Below are positions 43,847 through 52,510 of a stretch of DNA of 64,000 bases, piece by piece. Positions within the stretch are counted from its first letter, which is position 1. Each line of letters starts with the position of its first letter. A program made the translations under genes and the position numbers. Under the pieces are notes generated by a model that saw nothing but the letters and a program-made list of their open reading frames with translations, was not told where the DNA came from and made no database searches. This stretch comes from Arthrobacter oryzae (lineage in GTDB: Bacteria > Actinomycetota > Actinomycetes > Actinomycetales > Micrococcaceae): the NCBI RefSeq assembly GCF_030718995.1, contig NZ_CP132204.1, positions 744,001 through 808,000 on the forward strand, read 5' to 3'.

Positions 43847-45145
43847 GTGGCCGTCAAGACCATTTCCCAGGATTCCGCTGCTTCTCCGGCCAGCGGAACG
43901 CCACTCATCAGCACCACCCCTTCGCCCCCGGCGCCCGCCAAGGCATCCCGCGCCTACGTCATCGGCATGCCGATCGCCAGCGCTGGCCTCTGGATGGCCG
44001 TGCTCGCACCCGCCCTGGTGGTACTGGCCATCAAGGTTTCCGAAATCACGACGCCGGACACCCGGGCCGGCGCACTGAGCCTCGTTGCGGGCGTCGGCGC
44101 CCTGGTGGCCCTGCTCGCAAACCCGCTCTTCGGCCGGCTCAGCGACCGCACCACGTCACGGTTCGGAATGCGCAAGCCCTGGATCGTGGGCGGTTCCCTT
44201 GTGGGGCTGGCCTCCCTGTTCCTGCTGGGATCCGCCGCGGATGTAGCCACCGTGCTGGTTGCCTGGGTCATTGCCCAGCTCGGGTTCAACGCCGCCCTTG
44301 CGGCCCTGGTGGCAACACTTCCGGACCAGGCCGCCCCGGCTGAGCGCGGGCGCCTGTCCGGCCTGATCGGCATGACCCTTCCCATCGGCCTGGTCGCTGC
44401 TGCCTTCTTCGCGCAGCTCTTCGATAACGCGCTGCAGATGGCCGTCGTGCCCGGTGTCGTGGGCACCGCTGTGGCCATCGCGTTCGCCTTCACCTTCAAG
44501 GACCGCGTGCTGACGGAAAAGCCCGCCCCGCTGAACCTGAAGGAAATCCTGGGTTCGTTCTACTTCAACCCGCGCATCCACCCGGGGCTGGGCTGGGCCT
44601 GGCTCACCAAGTTCATGGTCTACATCGGCTACTGCGCCGGGCTGCTCTACCTGCCGTACTTCTTCACGGACCACCTGCACGTCGCCGAAAGCGAAGTCAC
44701 CAGCCTGGTATTCCAGGCAACGCTCGTCAGTGCCGCAGGCACCGTGGCCACCAGCCTCCTCGGCGGCTGGATCAGCGACCGCATCGGCAAGCGCAAGGGC
44801 ATGGTGATCCTCTCCGCCCTGATCATGATGGCGGGCCTGGTCGTTATCGCCACCAGCTCCACCACCGGCCAGGTCCTGGTAGGCCAGGCGATCGCCGGCC
44901 TGGGGCTGGGCTGCTTCAGCGCCGTGGACGTCGCCCTCATCGCCGACCTCCTGCCCGGCACCCAGAGCGAAAACGCCAAGACTTTCGGCGTCTTCAACAT
45001 CGCCCAGGCCCTCCCGCAGTCGCTGGTCCCCGCTGTCGCGTTCCCGGTGATCACCTTCGGCGGCTACCCCACGCTTTTCCTCGGCGGCGCAGTTGTCGGC
45101 ATCGTCGGAGCCATCCTCGTCACCCGCATCAAAGGAGTCAAGTAA
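43847..45145 (+). CDS. MFS transporter, SLC45-like sugar permease
   Basis: 432 residues from a GTG at 43847 with AGGAGG 6 bases upstream (an overlapping ATG at 43845 is out of frame). Twelve membrane segments. LFGRLSDRTTSRFGMRKPWIVGG is the loop 2-3 motif of SLC45/glycoside symporters. The downstream beta-glucosidase starts right at the stop codon, so the pair imports and splits a beta-glucoside or similar disaccharide. Probably controlled by the divergent TetR gene. Confidence 0.88.
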   Translation: MAVKTISQDSAASPASGTPLISTTPSPPAPAKASRAYVIGMPIASAGLWMAVLAPALVVLAIKVSEITTPDTRAGALSLVAGVGALVALLANPLFGRLSDRTTSRFGMRKPWIVGGSLVGLASLFLLGSAADVATVLVAWVIAQLGFNAALAALVATLPDQAAPAERGRLSGLIGMTLPIGLVAAAFFAQLFDNALQMAVVPGVVGTAVAIAFAFTFKDRVLTEKPAPLNLKEILGSFYFNPRIHPGLGWAWLTKFMVYIGYCAGLLYLPYFFTDHLHVAESEVTSLVFQATLVSAAGTVATSLLGGWISDRIGKRKGMVILSALIMMAGLVVIATSSTTGQVLVGQAIAGLGLGCFSAVDVALIADLLPGTQSENAKTFGVFNIAQALPQSLVPAVAFPVITFGGYPTLFLGGAVVGIVGAILVTRIKGVK

Positions 45146-47644
45146 ATGAATTCCGCCCTCTCGCCCGCCGTCCTGGCCCCTGCTTCGGCCAACCCGGATG
45201 CCGAGGCACGGATCCGCGAACTCGCGAACAGCCTGACCCTCGAGCAGCAGGTCCAGCTGCTGACCGGCGCAGACGTCTGGGCCACCCACGCCATCCCCGA
45301 GATCGGGCTGAACCGCGTGGTGATGTCGGACGGGCCGTCCGGCGTCCGCGGCGAAGACTTCGATGAGCGTCACGACTCCGTCTCCCTGCCGTCGTCGTCC
45401 GCCCTGTCCGCCACCTGGAGCGTGGAAACGGCGCGCCGCTACGGCCAGGTGCTGGGCCAGGAGGCGCGCCGCAAGGGCGTCCACGCCGTCCTCGGCCCCA
45501 CCATCAACCTGCACCGTTCCCCGCTGGGCGGCCGCCACTTTGAATGCATGAGCGAGGATCCGCGGCTCACTGCAACCATGGCCGCCGGGTACGTTGCCGG
45601 CGTGCAGTCCATGGGCGTCGGCGCCACCCCCAAGCACTACCTGGCCAACGAGGCCGAGACGGACCGGTTCACGGCGGACTCGGTGGTGGACGAACGTCCG
45701 CTGCGCGAGCTCTACCTGGCCGCCTTCGAGGACGCCATCACGGAGGCCCGCGCGTGGCTGGTGATGAGCTCCTACAACTCCATCAACGGCACCACAGCGA
45801 GCGAAAACAAGCTCCTCGAAACTCCGCTGTCCACGGAATGGGGTTTCGACGGCGTCGTGGTCTCTGACTGGACCGGCGTCCGGTCCGTGGATGCGGCCAA
45901 CGCGCACCAGGACCTGGAAATGCCGGGACCGGTGGGCCACTGGGGACCCAAGTTGCTGGCCGCCGTCGAGGACGGGCGGGTCAGCCGGGCCGCCATCCTG
46001 GAAAAGGTGACCCGCATCCTGCGGCTGGCCGCCCGCGTCGGTTCGCTCGAGGGGTTCACGCCCGCCGTAACGGAGCTTCCCGCGCAGCTGAACGGTGCCG
46101 CCGTCGCCCGTGAAGTGGCTGTGCGCGGCGCGGTGCTGGTCCGCAACGAGGGCGGCATCCTGCCGCTGGACGCCTCGAAGCTCGGCAGCGTGGCGGTGAT
46201 CGGCCACAACGCCGAGGAGGCACGGACCCAGGGCGGCGGCAGCGCCACCGTGATGCCGAAGTACACTGTCTCGCCGCTGCAGGGACTGCGGAGGGCACTG
46301 CCCGGCGACGTCAAGGTCACCTATGTCCGGGGCGCCAAGGTGGCAGAGGGCCTCCAGCCTTTCCCCCGCACCTCGCTGCGCAACCCGGTCTCCGGCGTCC
46401 CGGGAATCCGCGTCACGTTCCTTGCCGCGGACGGCACGGAGATCTCCGGTGAGGACCGCCTGGCAACGCACCTGATCTGGTTCGGCATTGGAATTCCCGA
46501 CGGCGCTGCCTCCATTCGCATGGAAGCGGACTGGACCGCCGAAACGGCAGGTGTCCACCACCTCGGCGTCGGGACGGTGGGGCAGATCAGGCTCACGCTT
46601 GACGGCGCCGACGTCTTCAACAGCGAGCTGGAGGACGATACGGACGTCCTCGGCGCGGCCCTGTTCGATCCGCCCAAGACCGTCCACGCCATCGAGACCA
46701 CGGCCGGCCAGAGCGTGCGGATCGAGGCCGAGTACCAGCTGCCGAAGGAACAGGTCATCCCGTTCACCGCCATCCTGCTCGGTGAAGAGACCGTGGTGGC
46801 CGATCCGCAGGCGGAGATCGACGCCGCCGTGGAAGCCGCCCGGACCGCCGACGTGGCAGTCGTGGTGGTGGGCACCAATGCGGCCATCGAGTCCGAGGGC
46901 TTCGACCGCAAGGACCTGGATCTTCCCGGCCGGCAGAACCAGCTGGTCGAGGCCGTGGCCGCAGTGAATCCGCGCACGGTGGTGGTGGTCAACTCCGGCT
47001 CTCCCGTGCTCATGCCGTGGCTGGACAAGGTGGGCGCCGTCCTGCTGGGCTGGTTCGGCGGCCAGGAATTCGGCACCGCCATCGCCGACATCCTGTTGGG
47101 CGCCGAGGAGCCCGGCGGACGCCTGCCCACCACGTGGCCGGCAGCCCTGGAGGATGTCCCGGTCCTGAATACCACGCCGGTCGACGGCAAGGTGGTCTAC
47201 TCCGAGGGAGTCCACATGGGCTACAAGGCGTGGCTCAAGCAGGAAGCTGCCGGCGGGGCTGCCCCGGCGCTCCCGTTCGGCTTCGGCCTGGGCTACACCA
47301 CGTTCGAGCTGGGCACCGCCCACGCTCCCCGGTCGGTGCCGGCCGGGCAGGACGTTGTGATGCACGTTCCGGTCCGGAACACCGGCACGCGCACGGGCCG
47401 CGAAGTGGTCCAGGTGTACCTCGACCGTGCCGACAGCGCAGTGGAGCGGCCGGTCCGCTGGCTCGCCGGCTACGCCGGAACGCACCTTGCGCCGGGCGGA
47501 ACGGACAGCGTTGAAGTGCGCATTCCGGCGAAGGCGTTCGGACATTACGACGGCGGCTGGAGGTTTGAGCAGGGCGCCTACCGCCTGCTGGTGGGCCGGC
47601 ACGCGGCCGACGACTTCCAGGTGCTGGAGATCGAACTGCGCTAG
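45146..47644 (+). CDS. GH3 beta-glucosidase with PA14 insert
   Basis: 832 residues. Domain order: GH3 barrel (nucleophile Asp241 in VVVSDWTG, KHYLANEAE substrate motif), GH3 C-terminal domain interrupted by a PA14 domain (about residues 410-545; TFLAADGTEIS...HHLGVGTVGQIRLTLDG), then a fibronectin-III-like C-terminus (ERPVRWLAGYAG). No signal peptide. ATG at 45146 follows the MFS stop with no gap; AAAGGAG is inside the MFS end. It hydrolyses imported beta-glucosides or xylosides; exact specificity unknown. Confidence 0.93.
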   Translation: MNSALSPAVLAPASANPDAEARIRELANSLTLEQQVQLLTGADVWATHAIPEIGLNRVVMSDGPSGVRGEDFDERHDSVSLPSSSALSATWSVETARRYGQVLGQEARRKGVHAVLGPTINLHRSPLGGRHFECMSEDPRLTATMAAGYVAGVQSMGVGATPKHYLANEAETDRFTADSVVDERPLRELYLAAFEDAITEARAWLVMSSYNSINGTTASENKLLETPLSTEWGFDGVVVSDWTGVRSVDAANAHQDLEMPGPVGHWGPKLLAAVEDGRVSRAAILEKVTRILRLAARVGSLEGFTPAVTELPAQLNGAAVAREVAVRGAVLVRNEGGILPLDASKLGSVAVIGHNAEEARTQGGGSATVMPKYTVSPLQGLRRALPGDVKVTYVRGAKVAEGLQPFPRTSLRNPVSGVPGIRVTFLAADGTEISGEDRLATHLIWFGIGIPDGAASIRMEADWTAETAGVHHLGVGTVGQIRLTLDGADVFNSELEDDTDVLGAALFDPPKTVHAIETTAGQSVRIEAEYQLPKEQVIPFTAILLGEETVVADPQAEIDAAVEAARTADVAVVVVGTNAAIESEGFDRKDLDLPGRQNQLVEAVAAVNPRTVVVVNSGSPVLMPWLDKVGAVLLGWFGGQEFGTAIADILLGAEEPGGRLPTTWPAALEDVPVLNTTPVDGKVVYSEGVHMGYKAWLKQEAAGGAAPALPFGFGLGYTTFELGTAHAPRSVPAGQDVVMHVPVRNTGTRTGREVVQVYLDRADSAVERPVRWLAGYAGTHLAPGGTDSVEVRIPAKAFGHYDGGWRFEQGAYRLLVGRHAADDFQVLEIELR

Positions 47645-47665
47645 TCACCTCCACCCCTCCCCACC

Positions 47666-47727
47666 GAGTTTTTGTCCAGCTAACGCGAGATAAACGCACC
47701 TTCGGCCCGTTATCTGGACAAAAACTC
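47666..47727. repeat. Long palindrome, copy 2
   Basis: 20-base arms at 47666-47685 and 47708-47727 with one mismatch and a 22-base centre. The right arm (as GAGTTTTTGTCCAGATAACG) agrees with copy 1 at 43067-43135 over GAGTTTTTGTCCAGATAA. It again lies between convergent genes (GH3 and LldR). The centres of the two copies are unrelated. Confidence 0.85.
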
Positions 47728-47732
47728 CAGGG

Positions 47733-48440
47733 CTACTGCCGGGCTGGGTCCGAATCCATCGGGCCCAGCCCGGCTTCTTTGTAGTACCCCTCGATGTGGG
47801 CTGCCACGAGGTCGGCCGCCCTGCCGCCGTCGTGCTTGTTGATGGCCGCGAGGATGTCGCGGTGTTCGGCGCGGAGCCGGGCGGCGGTGGCGTCCCAGTC
47901 AGGAAGGTTTGCCGTGAGTTTGCCGGCGTAGCTTTGGATCGCCTCGCGCAGGGAGCCCATCATGGCACTGACCACCGCGTTCCCCGCGGCTTCGGCGAGG
48001 GCGAGGTGGAAGCGGACGTCGAGGGCAAGGAATTCGTCGGTGTCCGGGCACGCCTCCATCTTTTCCAGAAGCGCGGCGGCCTCTGCCAGGGCCGGGGAGT
48101 CCGTGCGGGCGCGGGCAACGGCCCAGGATTCGAGCAGGACGCGGGTCTGCACAATGTCCGCAACCGGCAGGTGCGAGGTGGCCACATGGAGGCGCAGCGC
48201 CGAGCCGAGGGCAGCCGTCGGATCGGCAATGACCACGGTGCCCGCCTCGGGACCGGAGCCCACCCCGGCGCGCACAACCCCCATGGCCTCCAGGACCCGG
48301 ATTGCTTCACGGACCGAGGTGCGCGAGACCTGCAGCTGTTCGGCCAGCGTCCGCTCCGCCGGCAGCCGGCCGCCCAGGGCCAGCTGGCCGCTGGAGAGCT
48401 GGTTCTCGATCCACTGCAGGACCAATTGATGGGTTCGCAT
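47733..48440 (-). CDS. lldR: GntR/FadR-family regulator, LldR-like
   Basis: 235 residues from the ATG at 48440; an upstream start would add 11 residues. A winged HTH (GRLPAERTLAEQLQVSRTSVREAIRVLEAMGVV) is followed by an FCD effector domain with metal/ligand-type Asp and His positions (ALDVRFHLALAEAAGN, HIEGYYKEAG). It is divergent from lldD, with two operators fitting the TNGTNNNACNA pattern known for Corynebacterium LldR. It should release them on L-lactate. Confidence 0.85.
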   Translation of the reverse strand: MRTHQLVLQWIENQLSSGQLALGGRLPAERTLAEQLQVSRTSVREAIRVLEAMGVVRAGVGSGPEAGTVVIADPTAALGSALRLHVATSHLPVADIVQTRVLLESWAVARARTDSPALAEAAALLEKMEACPDTDEFLALDVRFHLALAEAAGNAVVSAMMGSLREAIQSYAGKLTANLPDWDATAARLRAEHRDILAAINKHDGGRAADLVAAHIEGYYKEAGLGPMDSDPARQ

Positions 48441-48453
48441 GGGCCAATGGTAC

Positions 48454-48498
48454 TTGATGTGGTTGGACCACATCCTCTAGAGTGTGGTTAGACCACAC
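48454..48498 (+). promoter_or_regulatory. lldD promoter with two LldR-type operators
   Basis: TGTGGTTGGACCACA (48458-48472) and GTGTGGTTAGACCACAC (48482-48498) are palindromes with perfect arms around a 3-base centre, 25 bases centre to centre. A promoter TTGATG (48454-48459), 18 bases, TAGAGT (48478-48483) lies across both, so a bound regulator would exclude polymerase. Confidence 0.78.
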
Positions 48499-48557
48499 CC
48501 CGGGGCAGTCAGCCAGACTGTCCGGAGCCACTCCAGACCTACGCCGCGGAGGCCGCA

Positions 48558-49934
48558 ATGACGCACACCATCCAGCCCAGCAACCCCGAGGCCACCCCGG
48601 CACCGGAAGCAAGGGACGTACCGGCTGCTGCGGGCGCACCTGCCGGCAGCGAGCCCGCCGGCACCTCACTGACGGGCGCCGTGAACCGGGCCGCAGCCGC
48701 GGTCCCGGCCGCGCTCAAGCGCCGTGTGCCGAAATACTCGGACCTGGCTCCGCTGATGCAGTTCAAGAAGCCCGAGTTCAACCGCGCCGCGAAACTCCAG
48801 CGCGCCAGCACCATCTGGGAACTGCGGGACATGGCCAAGCGCCGCACCCCGCAGGCGCCCTTCGACTACACCGACGGCGCAGCGGAAGCCGAGATTACGC
48901 TGCGCCGTGCCCGCGAGGCCTTCCTGGACATCGAGTTCCGTCCGGGCATCCTCCGGAATGTCTCGAGTATCGACCTGAGCACTGACATCCTGGGCAAGCC
49001 GTCCCGCCTGCCCGTCGGCATCGCCCCCACCGGCTTCACCCGGATGATGCAGTCCGAAGGCGAATACGCCGGCTCGCAGGCGGCTGAGGCGGCAGGCATT
49101 CCCTACACGCTTTCCACCATGGGCACGGCATCCATCGAGGACGTCGCCGAGGCCGCACCGAACGGCCGGAACTGGTTCCAGCTGTACCTGTGGACGGACC
49201 GCGACCGTTCCCTCGAACTCATCGAACGCGCCGCCAAGGCCGGGAACGACACCCTGATGGTCACGGTGGACACCGCCGTCGCCGGTGCCCGCCTCCGCGA
49301 CGTCCGCAACGGCATGACCATCCCGCCGGCGCTGACGCTGAAGACCGTGCTTGACGCGTCCTACCGCCCGGCGTGGTGGTTCAACTTCCTTACCCACGAG
49401 CCGCTGACGTTCGCGTCGCTGTCCCGCTACACCGGCACGGTGGCGGACCTGATCAACTCCATGTTCGACCCCACGCTGACCTTCGAGGACCTGGACTGGC
49501 TGCGCGAAACCTGGAAGGGCAAGCTGGTGGTCAAGGGCATCCAGACAGTCGACGACGCCCGCAAAGTGGTGGACCACGGTGCCGACGGCGTGGTGCTCTC
49601 CAACCACGGCGGACGCCAGCTGGACCGTGCCCCCATCCCGTTCCACCTGCTGCCCGGCGTCAAGGAAGCGTTCACCAAGGACAACTCCGACGCCGCGATC
49701 ATGCTGGACACCGGCATCATGAGCGGTGCGGACATCATCGCCGCGCTTGCCCTGGGCGCCGACTTCACGCTGATTGGCCGCGCCTACCTGTACGGCCTCA
49801 TGGCCGGCGGCCGCGCCGGCGTGGACCGCGCCCTCCAGATCCTGGAAAAGGACATGACGCGCACCATGGCGCTGCTGGGCGTCAGCAAACTGTCCGAGCT
49901 GACCCCGGACCACGTGCGGATCCTCGGTAAGTAG
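48558..49934 (+). CDS. lldD: FMN-dependent L-lactate dehydrogenase
   Basis: 458 residues; the ~60-residue Ala/Pro-rich N-terminus makes it longer than the usual ~390. FMN-dependent alpha-hydroxy-acid dehydrogenase fold: [26 protein letters not shown], the catalytic His350 in SNHGGRQLD, and [19 protein letters not shown]. It oxidises L-lactate to pyruvate, passing electrons to the quinone pool. L-lactaldehyde from rhamnose could feed it after oxidation to lactate. The divergent lldR and its operators support the name. Confidence 0.93.
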   Translation: MTHTIQPSNPEATPAPEARDVPAAAGAPAGSEPAGTSLTGAVNRAAAAVPAALKRRVPKYSDLAPLMQFKKPEFNRAAKLQRASTIWELRDMAKRRTPQAPFDYTDGAAEAEITLRRAREAFLDIEFRPGILRNVSSIDLSTDILGKPSRLPVGIAPTGFTRMMQSEGEYAGSQAAEAAGIPYTLSTMGTASIEDVAEAAPNGRNWFQLYLWTDRDRSLELIERAAKAGNDTLMVTVDTAVAGARLRDVRNGMTIPPALTLKTVLDASYRPAWWFNFLTHEPLTFASLSRYTGTVADLINSMFDPTLTFEDLDWLRETWKGKLVVKGIQTVDDARKVVDHGADGVVLSNHGGRQLDRAPIPFHLLPGVKEAFTKDNSDAAIMLDTGIMSGADIIAALALGADFTLIGRAYLYGLMAGGRAGVDRALQILEKDMTRTMALLGVSKLSELTPDHVRILGK

Positions 49935-49964
49935 GCCGGCTCCGCTTTCGTCAGCCCCGCCGGG

Positions 49965-50522
49965 CTACTTCTTGCGGCCGAACTTCGGCAGGTTCGCGAT
50001 GAGGTCGGCGGCTTTGGTTGCGGCCCGGCCCACGGTGCGGCCGATCTGCTGCGGGACGGTGTCATCCCCGGCCGTGGCCACGGGGATCGCGACGGCGGGG
50101 CTCAGCTGGCCGCCTTCCGAGACGCCCGACACCGCCGCGGCGGCCGGGCGGGCTGTGCCGGCAGCAGCCGGCACCGGTGACGGCGCCGCCGTTTCCCCCG
50201 CCGGTTGCGTTTTTTCCTCCAGGATCTGCGCTGCCGGAGAGCTGACGACGGCGGCCCGCGGCCCGACGTCGAACGTCTCCAGCCAGCTGGCGACGCCGGC
50301 CAGCGGCTTGGGGTTCAGCGCGTAGTAGCGCTTCTGGCCCTGGGCGCGCATGCTGACAAGGTCGGCCTCGCGCAGCACCTTCAAATGCTTGGAAATGGTG
50401 GGCTGGCTGGCGTCCAGTTCCTCAACCAGCTCCCCCACCGCTTTGTCCCCCGAGCGGAGGGATACCAGAATGTCACGCCGGGTTGCCTCAGCAATGACGG
50501 CAAATACGTCGTCTGTCACCAT
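49965..50522 (-). CDS. ArsR-family regulator with long C-terminal extension
   Basis: 185 residues from the ATG at 50522. Residues 1-85 are an ArsR winged HTH (VIAEATRRDILVSLRSG, ELDASQPTISKHLKVLREADLV) without the metal-site Cys pattern. The rest is a low-complexity Ala/Pro/Thr stretch ending AADLIANLPKFGRKK, a basic tip. Probably controls cell-internal functions; no target is evident. Divergent from the membrane protein at 50678. Confidence 0.85.
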   Translation of the reverse strand: MVTDDVFAVIAEATRRDILVSLRSGDKAVGELVEELDASQPTISKHLKVLREADLVSMRAQGQKRYYALNPKPLAGVASWLETFDVGPRAAVVSSPAAQILEEKTQPAGETAAPSPVPAAAGTARPAAAAVSGVSEGGQLSPAVAIPVATAGDDTVPQQIGRTVGRAATKAADLIANLPKFGRKK

Positions 50523-50677
50523 GAGATCCACCCTAGCGACATATACGCCGGATGGCATCCACTATTTCGCCCCGCTCCCGGAGGCCATTGCCCCGCCAGT
50601 GCCCCGGTGCTACAACGGACTCACGGTTGCCCCGGGCTGTCCGGCTGCGGCCGCTCGAACATGAGGGGTGGGTGGCC

Positions 50678-51172
50678 ATGGATTTCCTGCGCCAGCAGCT
50701 GTTCAACATCATCGCTTTTGTGTTTTTGGGCTTGTTTGTGGCGGTCTGGGGCTCCGTGCTGCTGCGCGTCGGGTTCTGGGTGCCCGACGGCCGGACGGCC
50801 GCTCCCCCGCTGAACGGAGCCCTGGTCACTGCGGCGGGTGTCCTGGCGACGTCATTGAGCTCGCTGACGGCATCGGCGCTGGGGTTCACCATTGCGGAGG
50901 TCCGCCGCGATGAAGAAGTCCGCCGCGACCTCGCCCCGGGCGATGCGGACGCAAACGTTGCCTTCAACCCGGCCGAGGTCACTGCCCGCCTGTCCGGCCG
51001 GATTGTGGCCGCAGTGGTGGTGTACCTTGCGGTGGGGCTGCTGGTCCTGCTGCTCTGGCTGGTGAAAGGAACCGCGTCCACAGACCTGATCGGCGCCTTT
51101 GCGCTGTCCCTGCTGGGCTGGCTGATCGGCGCCGCGGGGGTGGTCTTCCAGACGGAGAAACCGCTCAGTTGA
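50678..51172 (+). CDS. Small integral membrane protein, function unknown
   Basis: 164 residues, four hydrophobic segments at about residues 8-30, 45-70, 105-125 and 135-155, with a charged cytoplasmic loop (VRRDEEVRRDLAPGDAD). ATG at 50678 with a GGGGTGGG upstream. Family not recognised. Convergent with acuC (10 bases between stops). Confidence 0.75.
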   Translation: MDFLRQQLFNIIAFVFLGLFVAVWGSVLLRVGFWVPDGRTAAPPLNGALVTAAGVLATSLSSLTASALGFTIAEVRRDEEVRRDLAPGDADANVAFNPAEVTARLSGRIVAAVVVYLAVGLLVLLLWLVKGTASTDLIGAFALSLLGWLIGAAGVVFQTEKPLS

Positions 51173-51182
51173 ATGGTCGCAC

Positions 51183-52406
51183 TTAGTCGAACCAGGGATC
51201 CAGTCCGTACAGCGGAAACACTTCCTTGCGGGTGGCCATCACCGTGCGGTCCACCTCGTCGTTGGGATCGAAGCCCACTTCCCACGAGCGCCACCACACG
51301 TCCACGTCGTCGCCCATGAACTCCGGCGCCGAGACCCCGTAGATGGCCCCGTACTTGTCCTGGACGTACTGCCGCCAATCCCCGGGGACCGGCGTGCGAA
51401 GCGGAACCGGCCTGCCGGCCGCGATGGCAATCAGGTGGCTCCAGGAGCGCGGCACCACACTGATCACGTTGTAGCCCCCGCCGCCAGTGGCAATCCACCT
51501 GTCGCCGCAGTAGCGCGCAGCCAGATTCCCGACGGCGGTGGCCGCCTCGCGCTGGCCGTCCACACTGATGTTGAGGTGTGTCAGGGGATCCAGCCGGTGC
51601 GAGTCGCAGCCGTGCTGGCTCACAATCACCTCGGGTTCGAAGGCGCCGATCAGTTGCGGCACCACGGCATGGAACGCCCGCAGCCAGCCGGCGTCGCCCG
51701 TTCCTGCCGGCAGCGCCACGTTGACCGCGCTGCCCTGGGCATTGGGGCCGCCGATCTCGTTGGCGAAACCTGTCCCGGGGAACAGCGTCAGGCCGGTCTC
51801 GTGCAGGGAAATGGTGAGGACGCGAGGATCATCCCAGAAGATGCTCTGCGTCCCGTCGCCGTGGTGGGCGTCAACGTCGATATATGCCACACGCTGCACA
51901 CCGCCGTCGAGCAGTTTCTGGATGGCCAGGGCAGCGTCGTTGTAAATACAAAACCCGCTGGCCCGTTCCCGTGCCGCGTGATGCATGCCGCCGCCGAAAT
52001 TGACCGCCCGGACGGCACTGCCGTCCAGGATCGCGCCGGCTGCCATCAACGAACCGCCAGCCAGCCTCGCACTGGCCTCGTGCATGCCGGCAAAGGCGGG
52101 GTCGTCCTCAGTGCCCAGGCCCCGTTCAAGGTCGGGTACCTCCGGGTTTGAGCTGACGCGCCGGACCGCCGCCACGAATTCGGGGCTGTGGACAGTGGAC
52201 AGTTCATCATCACTGGCCACTTCCGGGGCGGCCACGGTCACGTGCCCCAGGTCAAACAGGCCCAGGCTCCGGGCCAGGCGGGCGGTAAGTTCCATGCGTT
52301 CCGGCGCCATCGGGTGCCCGTGGCCGAAGTTGTAGGCGGTCATGGCCATGTCCCACACCACCATCGTTGGCAGTGCGGGCTGAGCGAGTCCGGGCACGAA
52401 TGTCAT
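51183..52406 (-). CDS. acuC: AcuC-like histone deacetylase-fold protein
   Basis: 407 residues from the ATG at 52406; a longer frame adds a non-family N-terminus. Arginase/deacetylase fold: NFGGGMHHAARERASGFCIYND, zinc-site DVDAHHGDGTQ, and GGGGYN near the end. AcuC proteins deacetylate acetyl-CoA synthetase in Bacillus; the same role in acetate control is likely here. No acsA or acuA is nearby. Its N-terminus is 104 bases from trkH on the opposite strand. Confidence 0.9.
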   Translation of the reverse strand: MTFVPGLAQPALPTMVVWDMAMTAYNFGHGHPMAPERMELTARLARSLGLFDLGHVTVAAPEVASDDELSTVHSPEFVAAVRRVSSNPEVPDLERGLGTEDDPAFAGMHEASARLAGGSLMAAGAILDGSAVRAVNFGGGMHHAARERASGFCIYNDAALAIQKLLDGGVQRVAYIDVDAHHGDGTQSIFWDDPRVLTISLHETGLTLFPGTGFANEIGGPNAQGSAVNVALPAGTGDAGWLRAFHAVVPQLIGAFEPEVIVSQHGCDSHRLDPLTHLNISVDGQREAATAVGNLAARYCGDRWIATGGGGYNVISVVPRSWSHLIAIAAGRPVPLRTPVPGDWRQYVQDKYGAIYGVSAPEFMGDDVDVWWRSWEVGFDPNDEVDRTVMATRKEVFPLYGLDPWFD

Positions 52407-52510
52407 CAAGGACAGGCTACCTGAGACGGGCAGCCCCATTTCCCCGTCACCGCGCGGAAAATAGTGGTTTACTACTGAAGGAAGCAGTTTCAACCGAGGA
52501 TAAGCCGCAC

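Noticed and set aside
44156..47602. A 1148-codon open frame on the minus strand
   Set aside because: It is antisense to the SLC45-like and GH3 genes, has no domain I recognise and has the His/Gly/Arg-rich look of a GC-driven shadow frame.
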